This document shows positions 41,063-50,938 of a DNA stretch of 64,000 bases, in pieces; positions within the stretch are counted from its first letter, which is position 1; every line of letters begins with the position of its first letter. The position numbers were made by a program, and so were the translations under genes. The notes below the pieces were generated by a model. The model was not told the origin of the DNA. It saw only the letters and a program-made list of their open reading frames with translations, and ran no database searches. This DNA comes from Candidatus Flexifilum affinis (GTDB lineage: Bacteria > Chloroflexota > Anaerolineae > Aggregatilineales > Phototrophicaceae): assembly GCA_016713325.1 (NCBI GenBank), contig JADJPJ010000089.1, forward strand, positions 321,077 to 385,076, in the 5' to 3' direction.

Positions 41063-44000
41063 TTATCCTGGCGTGGGCGGTTCTCCCTCTGGCGTTTGTG
41101 CCCAATCCTTTGCCGGCGCGGGGGGACCGTCCAGTGGAATGCTGAGGGTGAAGACCGTTTGACCCGGCTGTGAGTCCACACTGATGACTCCGCCATGCAG
41201 GTCGACTGCCTGCTTGGTGATACTGAGGCCGAGTCCAGTGCCAGAAATGGCCCCCACATTGCTCGCGCGGTGGAAAGGCTCAAACATATGGGGCAGATCC
41301 GCGGCTGGAATGCCGATGCCCTCGTCCCTCACCATCAGCACGAAGCGCGTTGTTTCACGGCGCAGTTCGACATAGACCGGTTTATCGACGGGTGAGTACT
41401 TGAGGGCGTTGTGAATCAGGTTACTGAACACCTGGCGCATCAGACGCTGGTCGAAGCTTGCCGGGATAGTTGTGGCCTCGCCGTGATACACGATCCGACC
41501 CTGGTACGCGGTTTGGCTCACAAATTCCTCAATGATCCTCTCGCAGAGTTGACGGGCATCACCTGCTGTTGGTCGGAATTCCATGCGTCCGGACTGGATG
41601 CGCGAGAGCTGCAGCACATCCTCGATAATCTCCCGCATGTGGCTCACTTGCAGCTGAATCCGCTCCAGACGTTCCTGGATCTGCGCCTCATTCATCCTGT
41701 CGCGATAGTAGGTCAGGGACTCGGCGGCTGCGAGGATCGAGGCCAGGGGGGTCCGGAATTCGTGCGAGGCCATGGATACAAAGCGCGACTTGAGTTGACC
41801 CAACTCCTGTTCGGTGGTCAGAGACTTTTGCAAACTCTCCTCGGCCTGTTTTCGCTGGGTGATGTCGGCGAACGTGGCAACGACGGCGTAGATCCGGTCT
41901 TCACCTGGCAGCAGAAGGGGCTGTGCATTGATCAGAAGCCAGGTCAGGCTGCTATCGGGCTTGTGCACGCCCATGACGACGTCAGACTGTGGTTCGCCAC
42001 TGCGCAGACTCACCATCGCCGGGTGCAGATTCCCTGGAAACGGCGAGCCATCCTCATGGATGGACCGCCAGCGCGGATCGAGGGAGCTTCGACCCATCAT
42101 CTGCTCGGCCGTTAGCCCGAGTAATCGTTCGGCCGCAGCGTTGCAGAGCTGGATCATGCCATCCTGATCCATGACGACAATGCCTTCATGCATGGCGGCA
42201 ATTGTGGTTCGGTAGCGCTCTTCACTCTCGCGCAGGGCATCTTCGGATTGCTTCTGTTCGGTGATGTCATGGATCAGTCCGACTATTTCGACTGGCGCGC
42301 CTGTATTTTCGTCCCAGACGATGGTGTTGGTGGAGTCGACCCATACATAGCGGCCATCCTTATGCTGCACGCGCTGCCTGACCGTGAAGTAAGTGGCGTG
42401 ATCGGAGAGCGCGCCCGTCATAGCACCCAACATCAGCGGACGGTCGTCGGGATGGAGCAGTTCCATGGAGTTGCGCCCGACCAACTCCTCGGGCGCATGG
42501 CCCGTAAGCCGAGGCGATGAGGCAGTGACGAACGTGAACGAACCGTCTGGCCCGAGTTTGACGATCACGTCCTTGATGTTTTCTGCCAGAAGCCGGTAGC
42601 GAAGTTCGCTTTCGCGCAGGGCGGTTTCGGCTTGCTTTCGATCCGTGATGTCGACATACGATCCCAATACGCCGATGATATCCCCGCCAGAACCTCGGAG
42701 CGGCAGCTTACTTGTTTGAATGACCAGCCGTTTGCCGTCGCTCGTAAGCAGGGATTCCTCGTATTCGTTCATAGGTTTGCTGCCCACGATGACAGATTGG
42801 TCATCGGCGCGGAATGCCTGTGCGTCGGCTGTGCCCCAGGGCATTTCGCCATCCTGCTTGCCGAGGATTTCCGCGGTGTCTGTCAGACCTGCATCTTCAG
42901 CAAACAGGCGGTTGCACCCCAGATAGATCGAGTCCCGGTCCTTCCAGAAGACGCGTACCGGCATGGTGTCCAATACCAGTTGCAGCATATTCTGCGATTC
43001 GCGAAGTTCGGCCTCGCTTCGACGAAGCGCCTCTTCTTTTTCCTTGATCTCGGTGATATCCCGGGTAATGCCTACTAAGCCGATGATTTCTCCCCGCAAG
43101 TTGCGCAGTGGGACCTTGTTGGTCAGCATCCACGTCTCGTGGCTGTTGCCCATGTTGACGTGTTCTTCAAGGTTAAGGAGGGATTCGCCCGTTTCAATGA
43201 CGCGTGTGTTGTCAGCGAGGATCTTTTCCAGCCGAGAGGAGGGCATCATTTCCTGGACCGGCTTGCGAGCGGCTTCTTCCGGTGAACCGAATCCCATCAG
43301 TCGAGCATGGGCGATGTTGTCCAGCATCATGTGCTGCTGGCGATCGTCAACATAGATGAAATCAGGCACCGCGTCGATGACGGTTCGAAGCAGATTGCGT
43401 TCCTCGGCAACGGCAAGCTCCGCCTGCTTGCGGATTGTGATGTCCTCGATGGTCACCAGCACGCCCACGATCTCCCCATTTGCATTGCTCAAAGGGATCC
43501 GATTGGTGAGCTGCCAGAGAGTGCTTCCATCCGCGGCGACTAACTGCTCCTCGATACCGAGTTCGGGCTGCCCGGTTTCGGCGACGAACCGGTCTCTCGC
43601 CTCCCAGCCAGCGGCCTGTTCGGGGAGGAAGTCACGGGCTGCTTTACCGATGATTTCGGCTGGAGATGTGCAACCCAGCGACCGCGCCTGCTTGCTGTTG
43701 GCTCCACGGAAAACGGAGTCCCGATCCTTCCAGAAAACGCGCAGTGGGATGCTCTCGATGACGTTGTTCAGCATCATCTCCGACTCGCGCAGAGTTTGCT
43801 CGGCCTTCCTGCGCTCTGTGATATTGCGCATGATGCAGACGATGCTGTTGACGGCGTCATTCGCGTGCTCCACGGGCGCGATGCTCATCTCGACGTCTAT
43901 CTCCGATCCATTCGCCCGTCTGGCACGCACCTCCACATGCTGCGTCTGACGTGTCTCCGCGACGGTCCGCAAAATGCTCTCAATGCTCGTGGCAGTGAGA

Positions 44001-47000
44001 GGATACAGGAACTTCGCGAGTTCTGTCCCATAGTAGCTGCCCGGCGCGAGGCCGAACATCACATCGAACGCTCGGTTGGCCTGTTGCAGGCCGCGATCGG
44101 GATCGACAAGCACGATACCGTCCGCGCTGTTATCAAAGATGGCCTCAAGTCGGTTCTTTGTACGTTCGAGCTCCGCTGTGCGCTCAATCACGCGCTGTTC
44201 GAGGAGGTCGTGAGCTTCCTGAAGCGCCTCTTTGGCCCTGTGGTGCTCCGTCATATCGATGTATGTGCAGTACAGTCGTTCCTGTCCATCGACCACGATC
44301 CCTACCGCAAAACCTTCAACAGCTCTCGTGCTGCCATCGGCAAGCCTCTGTTCATACTGACAGGAGGTGGCCTCGCCGTGTACAACCTGCGCCATTTTTG
44401 CCAGAATGACGTCCGCGGGCGCTATGTCGATCTCCAACATGGTCATCGTTCGGAGTGTTTCGAGCGGGTAGCCGTAGAACTCAATGGCCGCGGGATTGGC
44501 ATCGAGGATGCGAGCACTGACGGGATCGACGATCAGCTTCGGCAGGCGCACCCGTTCGAACATCTGGCGGTAGCGCTTTTCGCTGGCGATGAGACCCTGT
44601 TTTGCCTTCTGTTCGTCCGTGATATCCAGGACGAATGTACCGATGAGTGTCGAACCGGCCGCATGAGGGATAGGGAACTTGATCTCCAGCCAATGCGTAT
44701 CTCCGGTGATCTCGGGAAGAGTGTGACGAAATTCGAGAGCCCGATTCTCCGCCGTCACCTGAGCGTTTTCCTGAGCGATGAGGTCGATGAGCGGCGTGTA
44801 CTGACGATATTCAGATGTCCGTTTGCCGATCAGTTCTTCGGGCGATTTGTCGGTTGTTCTGGCGAAGTGCTCGTTGCAGTATAGCAACCGGTCTTCAGGA
44901 TCAGTGATGAGCACAGCCCCGGGGAAATTGTGCATAATCTCCTGGAATCGTGATTCACTGAGGCGAAGAGAAGTCACATCCATGTTATGGCGAATGGCAA
45001 TCCCAGCGATATGGGCAGCCAGACGAATGAGGCCCAGTTCGGTCTTGTTGGGATGTCGTACCTCCCCATAGTAAATGGCAAAAGTGCCAAGAACCGTGTC
45101 GTTGTCGCCCATGATCGGTTGCGACCAGCAGGCGCGCAGTCCGTGGGTGGCAGCCAGCCCTCGGAAATTCTCCCAGAGCGGGCTTGTCATAACATCTTCG
45201 ACGACGACCAGGCGTTTTTCGAAGGCGGCTGTCCCGCAAGAGCCCACGCCAGCGCCGATCTGAAGACCGTCGATCGCAGCGTTATACAAGTCTGGTAGAC
45301 TCGGAGCTGCGCCGTGGCGGAGTTGGCCGGTCGATGAGTCCAGCAGGAGAATCGCCGCTCTGATTTCAGGTTCGAATTCCTCGACAGCCCGGATCAGCGA
45401 CTCGAGAATGGCCGGTAGCGAGACAGACTCCGTCACTTTCTCCAGGATTTCGCTGATACGTCGACTGAGCGTATCCTGACGTTTTTGCTCGGTGATGTCG
45501 CGGTTGAGCGTGACTCCGCCTGTCACTACGCCATGCCGGTTGCGGACCGGGCTGACAGAGGCGAGGATGTCACGCTTCCTGCCCTCTTTTGTCCATTGGC
45601 GGACTTCGCCGCGCCAGTCACCAGACGCACCCAGCGCGCTCTGCGCTTCTTCTTGCGGAATGGCTGGCCACTCGGTTATGAGGAGTTCGTCGATTGGCTG
45701 GCCCATCGCTTCGTCTTTCGTCCAGCCGTAGATTTCGGACGCAGCCCGGTTCCACGTTGTGACGCGCAGCTCGTTATCTGTCGAGATGATGGCGTCAGAG
45801 ACCTGATTCAGGAGATCGGCCTGCGCTTCCACCACCGCCTGCATGTCCTTCAGTTCGGTGATTTCGATACCCATGCACTGAAAGGACTCGGGCTTTCCCA
45901 GGTCATCGGTCAGGCAGATGAACTCCCACAAGGTGTTTCGGATTCCGCCGTCGCGCGAAGGTTTGTCGAGTTCAACCTTGAACGACGTATCCAGCTGGGC
46001 AAGGCATTTCTCGACCGTAATCGGAATACGGGGATGGTGATATTCCAGGATGGAGTTGAGAGGGCTGCCTCCTGCGAGTCCATCCGGTTCATAAAGCCAG
46101 CCGAATTCCTCCTGGTATTTCTTGTTCCAGTAGGTCAGGCTTCCGTTTAGGTCGATGCGAATCACATAGTTCGTCTGCGACTCGATCAGGCTGCGGAGCT
46201 GCTTTTCGCTGGCCTGGAGCGACTGGTTGGCCGCGGTTCGTTCCGTGGTATCCCGCAAAACGGTCACATACTGGACGATCTCACCCGATGCATTTCGGAT
46301 AGGAGCCGACGACCACTCCAGGTGCATCACGCCACCTTGTTTCCGTATTGTCGTCAGATCTGCCGTGAACGGCAGGCCCGACGCGACCTTGTCGACCAGC
46401 TCCTGGAGGGTACTCATGTCGGCCTGGGGATCCAGCATCAGCAACGGATTTGTTCCAATGATGTCCTCGACCCGGTAGCCTGTGATCGCCGCGAAGGCAG
46501 GGTTGGCGAAGACCACCTGAGGTGTCAGATCCGTAATCATCAGTGCTTCGGTGCTGTGCTCGACCGCGGCCTGGAGCAGTTCCAGCTCATCCTCCGCCTC
46601 TACCTTATCGGTGATGTCGTGAACGGAGTAGAGCGTTGTTCCGCGCCCAATGGCGATCCGCTTTACGGTCACCAGTACATGGTGCGCATGATCTCCTTTG
46701 GCATAGACAGTCCGTTCGATGTTAGCGATCTCTCCGTGCTGTTCCAACAGCTCCGGATCAAATAGATTATCGCCCATTAGCCTGCCGACGCTGCCCATCG
46801 CCGCAATTTCTGACTCGCTATAGCCAAACAGGGGCGACACGCTCGGGCTGAGGAAGGTGAACGACCCGGACGAGTCGGTCATGAAGACGGCGTCAGAAAT
46901 GTTGCTCAGGGTGAGCCGGTGCAGTTCTTCCGACTGTCGCAGTGAAGCTTCGGCCAGCTTCTGATCGGTGATGTCTCGTGCGCTGTCGTTGACCACCGCC

Positions 47001-47791
47001 GGGATGCCCGCGCTGTCGTAGCTGATCCAGGCCCGGCGGTGCAGCCAGCGCACCTGGCCATCCTGCCTGACGATCCGATGGTCCAGCTCGGCATAGCCTT
47101 CACGAAGGCATTGCTGCATGGCGGCGTTTGCCAGTTCCAGATCGTCCGGGTGAACCACTTCTCTGAAGAAATCGCCATCCTTAAGAAATCGCTCTAGGGG
47201 ATAGCCAAAGACGGCGTCGTGGGCGGCACTGGCAAAGAGGAGCTTTCGGTCGGGCAGGGAGAGGGACAGGATGGCATCCTGCGTCGTGTTCAGGATGGCG
47301 CTCAGATGTTCTCGCTCAGCCGTCAGTTCATCCTGCATCCTGGCAACCTCGTCCCTTGACGGAATGGTCGCAGGTGCAGCCCTTTCGGTGGAAAACTCCT
47401 CCTGGATTATGGTGATAAGTTCATGGCCGTCCTGGCCGTCGACATACCCCTTTGCCCCCAGGCGCATCAATCGCACCGCATCCTGGACCGACGCCTGATC
47501 CGCGATGACCACCAGAGGGGCTTGTGGCTGAATGTGCTGGGCCAGACGAATCGCATCGGCCGTGCTGAATTCCGATACCGCATCTGGCGCCTCATCCGTG
47601 CACAGGATCAGATCCCACGCATGACTTCTGAGCGCCGTCGCGAATTCCTCTCGCGTTGTGCTCGGAAGAAAGTCGAAGTTGAACGTGGCTTCTTTTCGCA
47701 ACAGGTTAACGATGGATTCCGCTCGGGAGACAGAAGATGACAAGGTGAGAATCTGTCTTGGCGAAGGGAGATCGAGCAAAGATGGATTCAT
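41063..47791 (-). CDS. Giant soluble sensor histidine kinase with about 13 PAS domains
   Basis: About 2242 residues. The N-terminus (about 10-125) resembles a receiver domain (ILTLSSSVSRAESIVNLLRK, WDLILCTDEAPDA, APLVVIADQASVQDAVRLM). It lacks a clear phospho-Asp, so it may be a pseudo-receiver. By my reading 13 PAS/PAC units follow, five before and eight after one GAF domain. HisKA is FVSMASHEFRTPLASILAA with the phospho-His; HATPase shows NLIHNALKYSPVDKP, RDEGIGIP and GTGLGLSITKQAVDLHGG. No membrane helix is seen, so it is cytosolic. I chose ATG 47,791 (GGGAG upstream) rather than 47,839. No response regulator gene adjoins it. Confidence 0.9.
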   Translation of the reverse strand: MNPSLLDLPSPRQILTLSSSVSRAESIVNLLRKEATFNFDFLPSTTREEFATALRSHAWDLILCTDEAPDAVSEFSTADAIRLAQHIQPQAPLVVIADQASVQDAVRLMRLGAKGYVDGQDGHELITIIQEEFSTERAAPATIPSRDEVARMQDELTAEREHLSAILNTTQDAILSLSLPDRKLLFASAAHDAVFGYPLERFLKDGDFFREVVHPDDLELANAAMQQCLREGYAELDHRIVRQDGQVRWLHRRAWISYDSAGIPAVVNDSARDITDQKLAEASLRQSEELHRLTLSNISDAVFMTDSSGSFTFLSPSVSPLFGYSESEIAAMGSVGRLMGDNLFDPELLEQHGEIANIERTVYAKGDHAHHVLVTVKRIAIGRGTTLYSVHDITDKVEAEDELELLQAAVEHSTEALMITDLTPQVVFANPAFAAITGYRVEDIIGTNPLLMLDPQADMSTLQELVDKVASGLPFTADLTTIRKQGGVMHLEWSSAPIRNASGEIVQYVTVLRDTTERTAANQSLQASEKQLRSLIESQTNYVIRIDLNGSLTYWNKKYQEEFGWLYEPDGLAGGSPLNSILEYHHPRIPITVEKCLAQLDTSFKVELDKPSRDGGIRNTLWEFICLTDDLGKPESFQCMGIEITELKDMQAVVEAQADLLNQVSDAIISTDNELRVTTWNRAASEIYGWTKDEAMGQPIDELLITEWPAIPQEEAQSALGASGDWRGEVRQWTKEGRKRDILASVSPVRNRHGVVTGGVTLNRDITEQKRQDTLSRRISEILEKVTESVSLPAILESLIRAVEEFEPEIRAAILLLDSSTGQLRHGAAPSLPDLYNAAIDGLQIGAGVGSCGTAAFEKRLVVVEDVMTSPLWENFRGLAATHGLRACWSQPIMGDNDTVLGTFAIYYGEVRHPNKTELGLIRLAAHIAGIAIRHNMDVTSLRLSESRFQEIMHNFPGAVLITDPEDRLLYCNEHFARTTDKSPEELIGKRTSEYRQYTPLIDLIAQENAQVTAENRALEFRHTLPEITGDTHWLEIKFPIPHAAGSTLIGTFVLDITDEQKAKQGLIASEKRYRQMFERVRLPKLIVDPVSARILDANPAAIEFYGYPLETLRTMTMLEIDIAPADVILAKMAQVVHGEATSCQYEQRLADGSTRAVEGFAVGIVVDGQERLYCTYIDMTEHHRAKEALQEAHDLLEQRVIERTAELERTKNRLEAIFDNSADGIVLVDPDRGLQQANRAFDVMFGLAPGSYYGTELAKFLYPLTATSIESILRTVAETRQTQHVEVRARRANGSEIDVEMSIAPVEHANDAVNSIVCIMRNITERRKAEQTLRESEMMLNNVIESIPLRVFWKDRDSVFRGANSKQARSLGCTSPAEIIGKAARDFLPEQAAGWEARDRFVAETGQPELGIEEQLVAADGSTLWQLTNRIPLSNANGEIVGVLVTIEDITIRKQAELAVAEERNLLRTVIDAVPDFIYVDDRQQHMMLDNIAHARLMGFGSPEEAARKPVQEMMPSSRLEKILADNTRVIETGESLLNLEEHVNMGNSHETWMLTNKVPLRNLRGEIIGLVGITRDITEIKEKEEALRRSEAELRESQNMLQLVLDTMPVRVFWKDRDSIYLGCNRLFAEDAGLTDTAEILGKQDGEMPWGTADAQAFRADDQSVIVGSKPMNEYEESLLTSDGKRLVIQTSKLPLRGSGGDIIGVLGSYVDITDRKQAETALRESELRYRLLAENIKDVIVKLGPDGSFTFVTASSPRLTGHAPEELVGRNSMELLHPDDRPLMLGAMTGALSDHATYFTVRQRVQHKDGRYVWVDSTNTIVWDENTGAPVEIVGLIHDITEQKQSEDALRESEERYRTTIAAMHEGIVVMDQDGMIQLCNAAAERLLGLTAEQMMGRSSLDPRWRSIHEDGSPFPGNLHPAMVSLRSGEPQSDVVMGVHKPDSSLTWLLINAQPLLLPGEDRIYAVVATFADITQRKQAEESLQKSLTTEQELGQLKSRFVSMASHEFRTPLASILAAAESLTYYRDRMNEAQIQERLERIQLQVSHMREIIEDVLQLSRIQSGRMEFRPTAGDARQLCERIIEEFVSQTAYQGRIVYHGEATTIPASFDQRLMRQVFSNLIHNALKYSPVDKPVYVELRRETTRFVLMVRDEGIGIPAADLPHMFEPFHRASNVGAISGTGLGLSITKQAVDLHGGVISVDSQPGQTVFTLSIPLDGPPAPAKDWAQTPEGEPPTPG

Positions 47792-48016
47792 TGACTGTGC
47801 TCTCCCGAGGGCGCACTCACGGCCCTGTGTCTGCAACATTGTGCAGAGTTAATCTCTTAACTGAATCTAACACGCAATTCAGTCAAGGAGAATAAACACT
47901 CGACGGTCAGTTCACATGATCTTTGGCCTATGTAGCAGACAGAAATAGCCCACATCGCGCTGTAGTCGGGAACAAATCTGGGCTACAAGAAGAGCAGTTG
48001 AGCCTGAGGATCTGTT

Positions 48017-48733
48017 ATGCCTGGCGAAAAAACGGCCCTCCAGCAAAGAGCGATGGAGATGTACCCGATTCTTCTTGCGACCTATGGCGAGCGTCCGCTC
48101 AAGCCACCGCGCCGCGAGCCCATGGTCGAACTCATCATGACCATTCTCTCGCAGCGGACGACCGCGGCCAACGAGAAGCTGGCCTTTACCCGGATGTGGG
48201 AGCGTTACGGCTCGTGGGAGGCGATTCGCGATGCCGATCTCGTCGAGCTGACTGAACGGATTACTCCGTCGAACTTTGCCGAAGCCAAGGCGCCCAACAT
48301 CAAAGCCACCCTGGCGAAGATCATCGCCGAGCGCGGGGAAGCCAACATCGACTTTCTGGACGATCTGCCGGTCGAAGATGGGCTGAGCTGGCTGCTCTCA
48401 CTGCCGGGCGTGGGCATCAAGACGGCCTCGCTCGTGTTGCTCTTCAATTTCAGCAAGCCGATCATGCCGGTTGACACCCATGTCCACCGGGTGAGTCTGC
48501 GGACGGGTTTGCTGGCGCCGAAGACAAGCGCCGAAAAGGCGCACATCCTCCTTCTGGAAATCCTGCCTTCCGATCCGCACATTCTCTTCAATTTTCACGT
48601 CACCTGTCTGCGCCACGGGCAGAAAATCTGCACCTGGAATGCGCCCAAATGCCCGCAGTGCCCGATCAAGCATCTGTGCGACTACTACCGCGAGATCTAT
48701 ATGCCAGGACATTCGTCTGCGGCGCCCATCTGA
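48017..48733 (+). CDS. Endonuclease III-like DNA glycosylase
   Basis: A protein of 238 residues. The N-terminal helical domain has VELIMTILSQRTTAANEKL (LSQ-T motif). The helix-hairpin-helix is WLLSLPGVGIKTASLVLLF with the catalytic lysine position, followed by MPVDTHVHRVSLR with the catalytic Asp. The C-terminal four-cysteine 4Fe-4S cluster has the correct C-x6-C-x2-C-x5-C spacing (CTWNAPKCPQCPIKHLC). It removes oxidised pyrimidines or mismatched bases and nicks abasic DNA in base excision repair. It is divergent from the giant kinase gene and lies just upstream of the RecQ helicase gene, on the same strand. Confidence 0.92.
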   Translation: MPGEKTALQQRAMEMYPILLATYGERPLKPPRREPMVELIMTILSQRTTAANEKLAFTRMWERYGSWEAIRDADLVELTERITPSNFAEAKAPNIKATLAKIIAERGEANIDFLDDLPVEDGLSWLLSLPGVGIKTASLVLLFNFSKPIMPVDTHVHRVSLRTGLLAPKTSAEKAHILLLEILPSDPHILFNFHVTCLRHGQKICTWNAPKCPQCPIKHLCDYYREIYMPGHSSAAPI

Positions 48734-48808
48734 AGGCAGCAGGAAATGACACAACCCAACCTTGTGTGGACGGTGTATGATTTCTGAACACGGGTAGGCT
48801 GTATCACA

Positions 48809-50905
48809 GTGAGTATGCACTTGACGACATCGCTTCGCACACAGGCGGAAAACTGGCTCCGGCAGTCGCTTGGACCGCGCGCTGCATTTCGTGATGGCCA
48901 GTGGGAAGCCATTGAGGCCCTTGTCTCTCACCACCAGCGCGTCCTGGTCGTCCAGCGGACAGGGTGGGGCAAGAGCCTTGTCTATTTCATCGCGACTCGG
49001 CTGCTCCGCGCTGAGGGTGCTGGCGTGACAATTCTGATCAGCCCCTTGCTGTCGCTGATGCGCAATCAGATCGATTCGGCAGGGCAGTGGGGACTGCGGG
49101 CGGCGACCATCAACAGCGACAACGCCGACGACCACTCGGAGATCGAACGTGCACTGCTGACCGGCGAGATCGATCTGCTGCTGATTTCGCCGGAGCGTCT
49201 GGCGAACGATCGCTTCCAGGCCCAGGTCTGGGACACGCTGCGTCGGAAGGTGGGTCTGCTGGTCGTCGATGAGGCGCACTGCATTTCGGATTGGGGACAT
49301 GATTTCCGACCCAATTACCGGCGTATCATGGGGCTGCTGGACGAGATTCCGGCAGGGACGCCGGTCCTGGGCACCACCGCCACGGCCAACGATCGAGTGG
49401 TGGCGGACGTGGCCGAAATTCTCGGCGCGGGCATCCACATTCAGCGCGGCCCCCTGACGCGCGAGAGCCTGGCGCTCTACGTCTATCCCAATCCGCTCGA
49501 CGCGGCGACCCGCCTGACGCTGCTCTCTCACCTGCTGAGAAGCATTCCCGGCAGCGGAATCATCTACTGCACGACGACGCGTGACTGCCGCCTGGTCGCC
49601 GACTGGCTGAAATCGGATGGCTTGAACGTCAAACCCTACTATGCCGATGTGGAAGCGCAGGAGTCCGAGAATCGTGCCGAGCTGGAACAGCAGTTGATGC
49701 AAAACCAGGTCAAGGCGCTGGTGTCGAGCGTGGCTCTGGGAATGGGATTCGACAAGAGCGATCTCCACTTCGTCATCCACTATCAACTGCCCGGCAACAT
49801 CATCAGCTACTATCAGCAGATCGGCCGTGCCGGACGCGGAATCGACAAAGCCTACATCGTCCTCATGCACGGCCCAGGCGACGAGGATATTCAGCGCTAC
49901 TTCATCGACACCGCTTTTCCGACCCGTCAGCAGGTGGGTGATGTGATCGCCGCGCTGCGCGGACAGCCGAAGTCTCGCCATGACTTGCAGCGGGACGTCA
50001 ACGCCCGCCTGTCGGTTCTGGAGAAGATTCTGACCCATCTGGAGGTCGAGGAGATTGTCGAGAAGCGCGACTCCGCCTACGTACTGCTGAAGACGGATAC
50101 GCAGCCGGACTATGCGCGGTGGGGTACCGTCACCGAGATGCGCTATGCAGAACTCCGCCACATGCAGGCCTACACGCGCGAAGAGGGCTGCCTGATGCGC
50201 TTCATCGCCCTGGCGCTCGACGATCAGCATCCGCCGGAACGCTGCGGTCGCTGCAAGAACTGCACCAGCGCTTCGAGCAAGTTTCAGCCGGATCCCAACG
50301 CCATCGCTCGCGCACAGCAGTTTCTGCGCCAGGGCAAGCCACTATCCTTCGAGCCTCGCCGGCGCTGGCCGGCCAATCTGCAGGGTTTCGCCAAGACCAC
50401 GGACATCCACGTCAATCAGCCGGGGCTGGCCATGTGCGTGCTCTATGACGAAGGATACGGCGCGCTCGTCCGCGCCGACCGCAAGCGCGCCGTGCGCTAC
50501 GACGACGTGCTGGTGGAGGCGTCGGCGAAGGCGCTGCTCGAATACCTGCGGAAACTGCCAGCGCCGCCGGTTGGGATGGTGCCTGTGCCGTCGCTGCGCC
50601 ATCCCTCGCTCGTGCCGGAGTTTGCCCAACGACTGGCTCAGAAAGTTGGCCTGTCGGTTCTGGACATTCTGCAGCACGTCGAGCAGCACCCGCCGCAGGC
50701 GGAGGAGCGGAACAGCTATCAGCAGGCGGCCAATGTGCTGGACCGGTTCGCGGTCACGGGCAAACTCAATAAGCAGCCCATACTGCTGGTCGATGACATC
50801 GCCGATTCACGCTGGACGCTCACCGTCCTCGGCGATCTGCTTCAGCGCCACGGCGCGGGAGCTGTGTATCCGTTCGCCATCGCGGTGACCAACACGTCGG
50901 ACTAG
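48809..50905 (+). CDS. recQ: RecQ family DNA helicase with C-terminal phosphoribosyltransferase-like domain
   Basis: A protein of 698 residues (GTG start; ATG at 48,815 is possible). The superfamily 2 helicase motifs are AFRDGQWEAIEAL, Walker A QRTGWGKSLVYF, ISPLLSLMRNQI, the DEAH box VVDEAHCISDWGHDFRP, TATANDRV, and QIGRAGRGIDKAYI. A zinc-binding segment follows (PPERCGRCKNCTS). Instead of an HRDC domain, the last ~150 residues (VPVPSLRHPSLVPEFAQRLA and ILLVDDIADSRWTLTVLG) look like a ComF-type phosphoribosyltransferase, with a modified PRPP loop (DDIADSRWT). RecQ unwinds DNA 3' to 5' in recombination repair. The added domain may sense nucleotides or bind a partner. Confidence 0.9.
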   Translation: MSMHLTTSLRTQAENWLRQSLGPRAAFRDGQWEAIEALVSHHQRVLVVQRTGWGKSLVYFIATRLLRAEGAGVTILISPLLSLMRNQIDSAGQWGLRAATINSDNADDHSEIERALLTGEIDLLLISPERLANDRFQAQVWDTLRRKVGLLVVDEAHCISDWGHDFRPNYRRIMGLLDEIPAGTPVLGTTATANDRVVADVAEILGAGIHIQRGPLTRESLALYVYPNPLDAATRLTLLSHLLRSIPGSGIIYCTTTRDCRLVADWLKSDGLNVKPYYADVEAQESENRAELEQQLMQNQVKALVSSVALGMGFDKSDLHFVIHYQLPGNIISYYQQIGRAGRGIDKAYIVLMHGPGDEDIQRYFIDTAFPTRQQVGDVIAALRGQPKSRHDLQRDVNARLSVLEKILTHLEVEEIVEKRDSAYVLLKTDTQPDYARWGTVTEMRYAELRHMQAYTREEGCLMRFIALALDDQHPPERCGRCKNCTSASSKFQPDPNAIARAQQFLRQGKPLSFEPRRRWPANLQGFAKTTDIHVNQPGLAMCVLYDEGYGALVRADRKRAVRYDDVLVEASAKALLEYLRKLPAPPVGMVPVPSLRHPSLVPEFAQRLAQKVGLSVLDILQHVEQHPPQAEERNSYQQAANVLDRFAVTGKLNKQPILLVDDIADSRWTLTVLGDLLQRHGAGAVYPFAIAVTNTSD

Positions 50906-50938
50906 GCTCTGTCCGGACCGGACCCAGGGGGAGACGAG

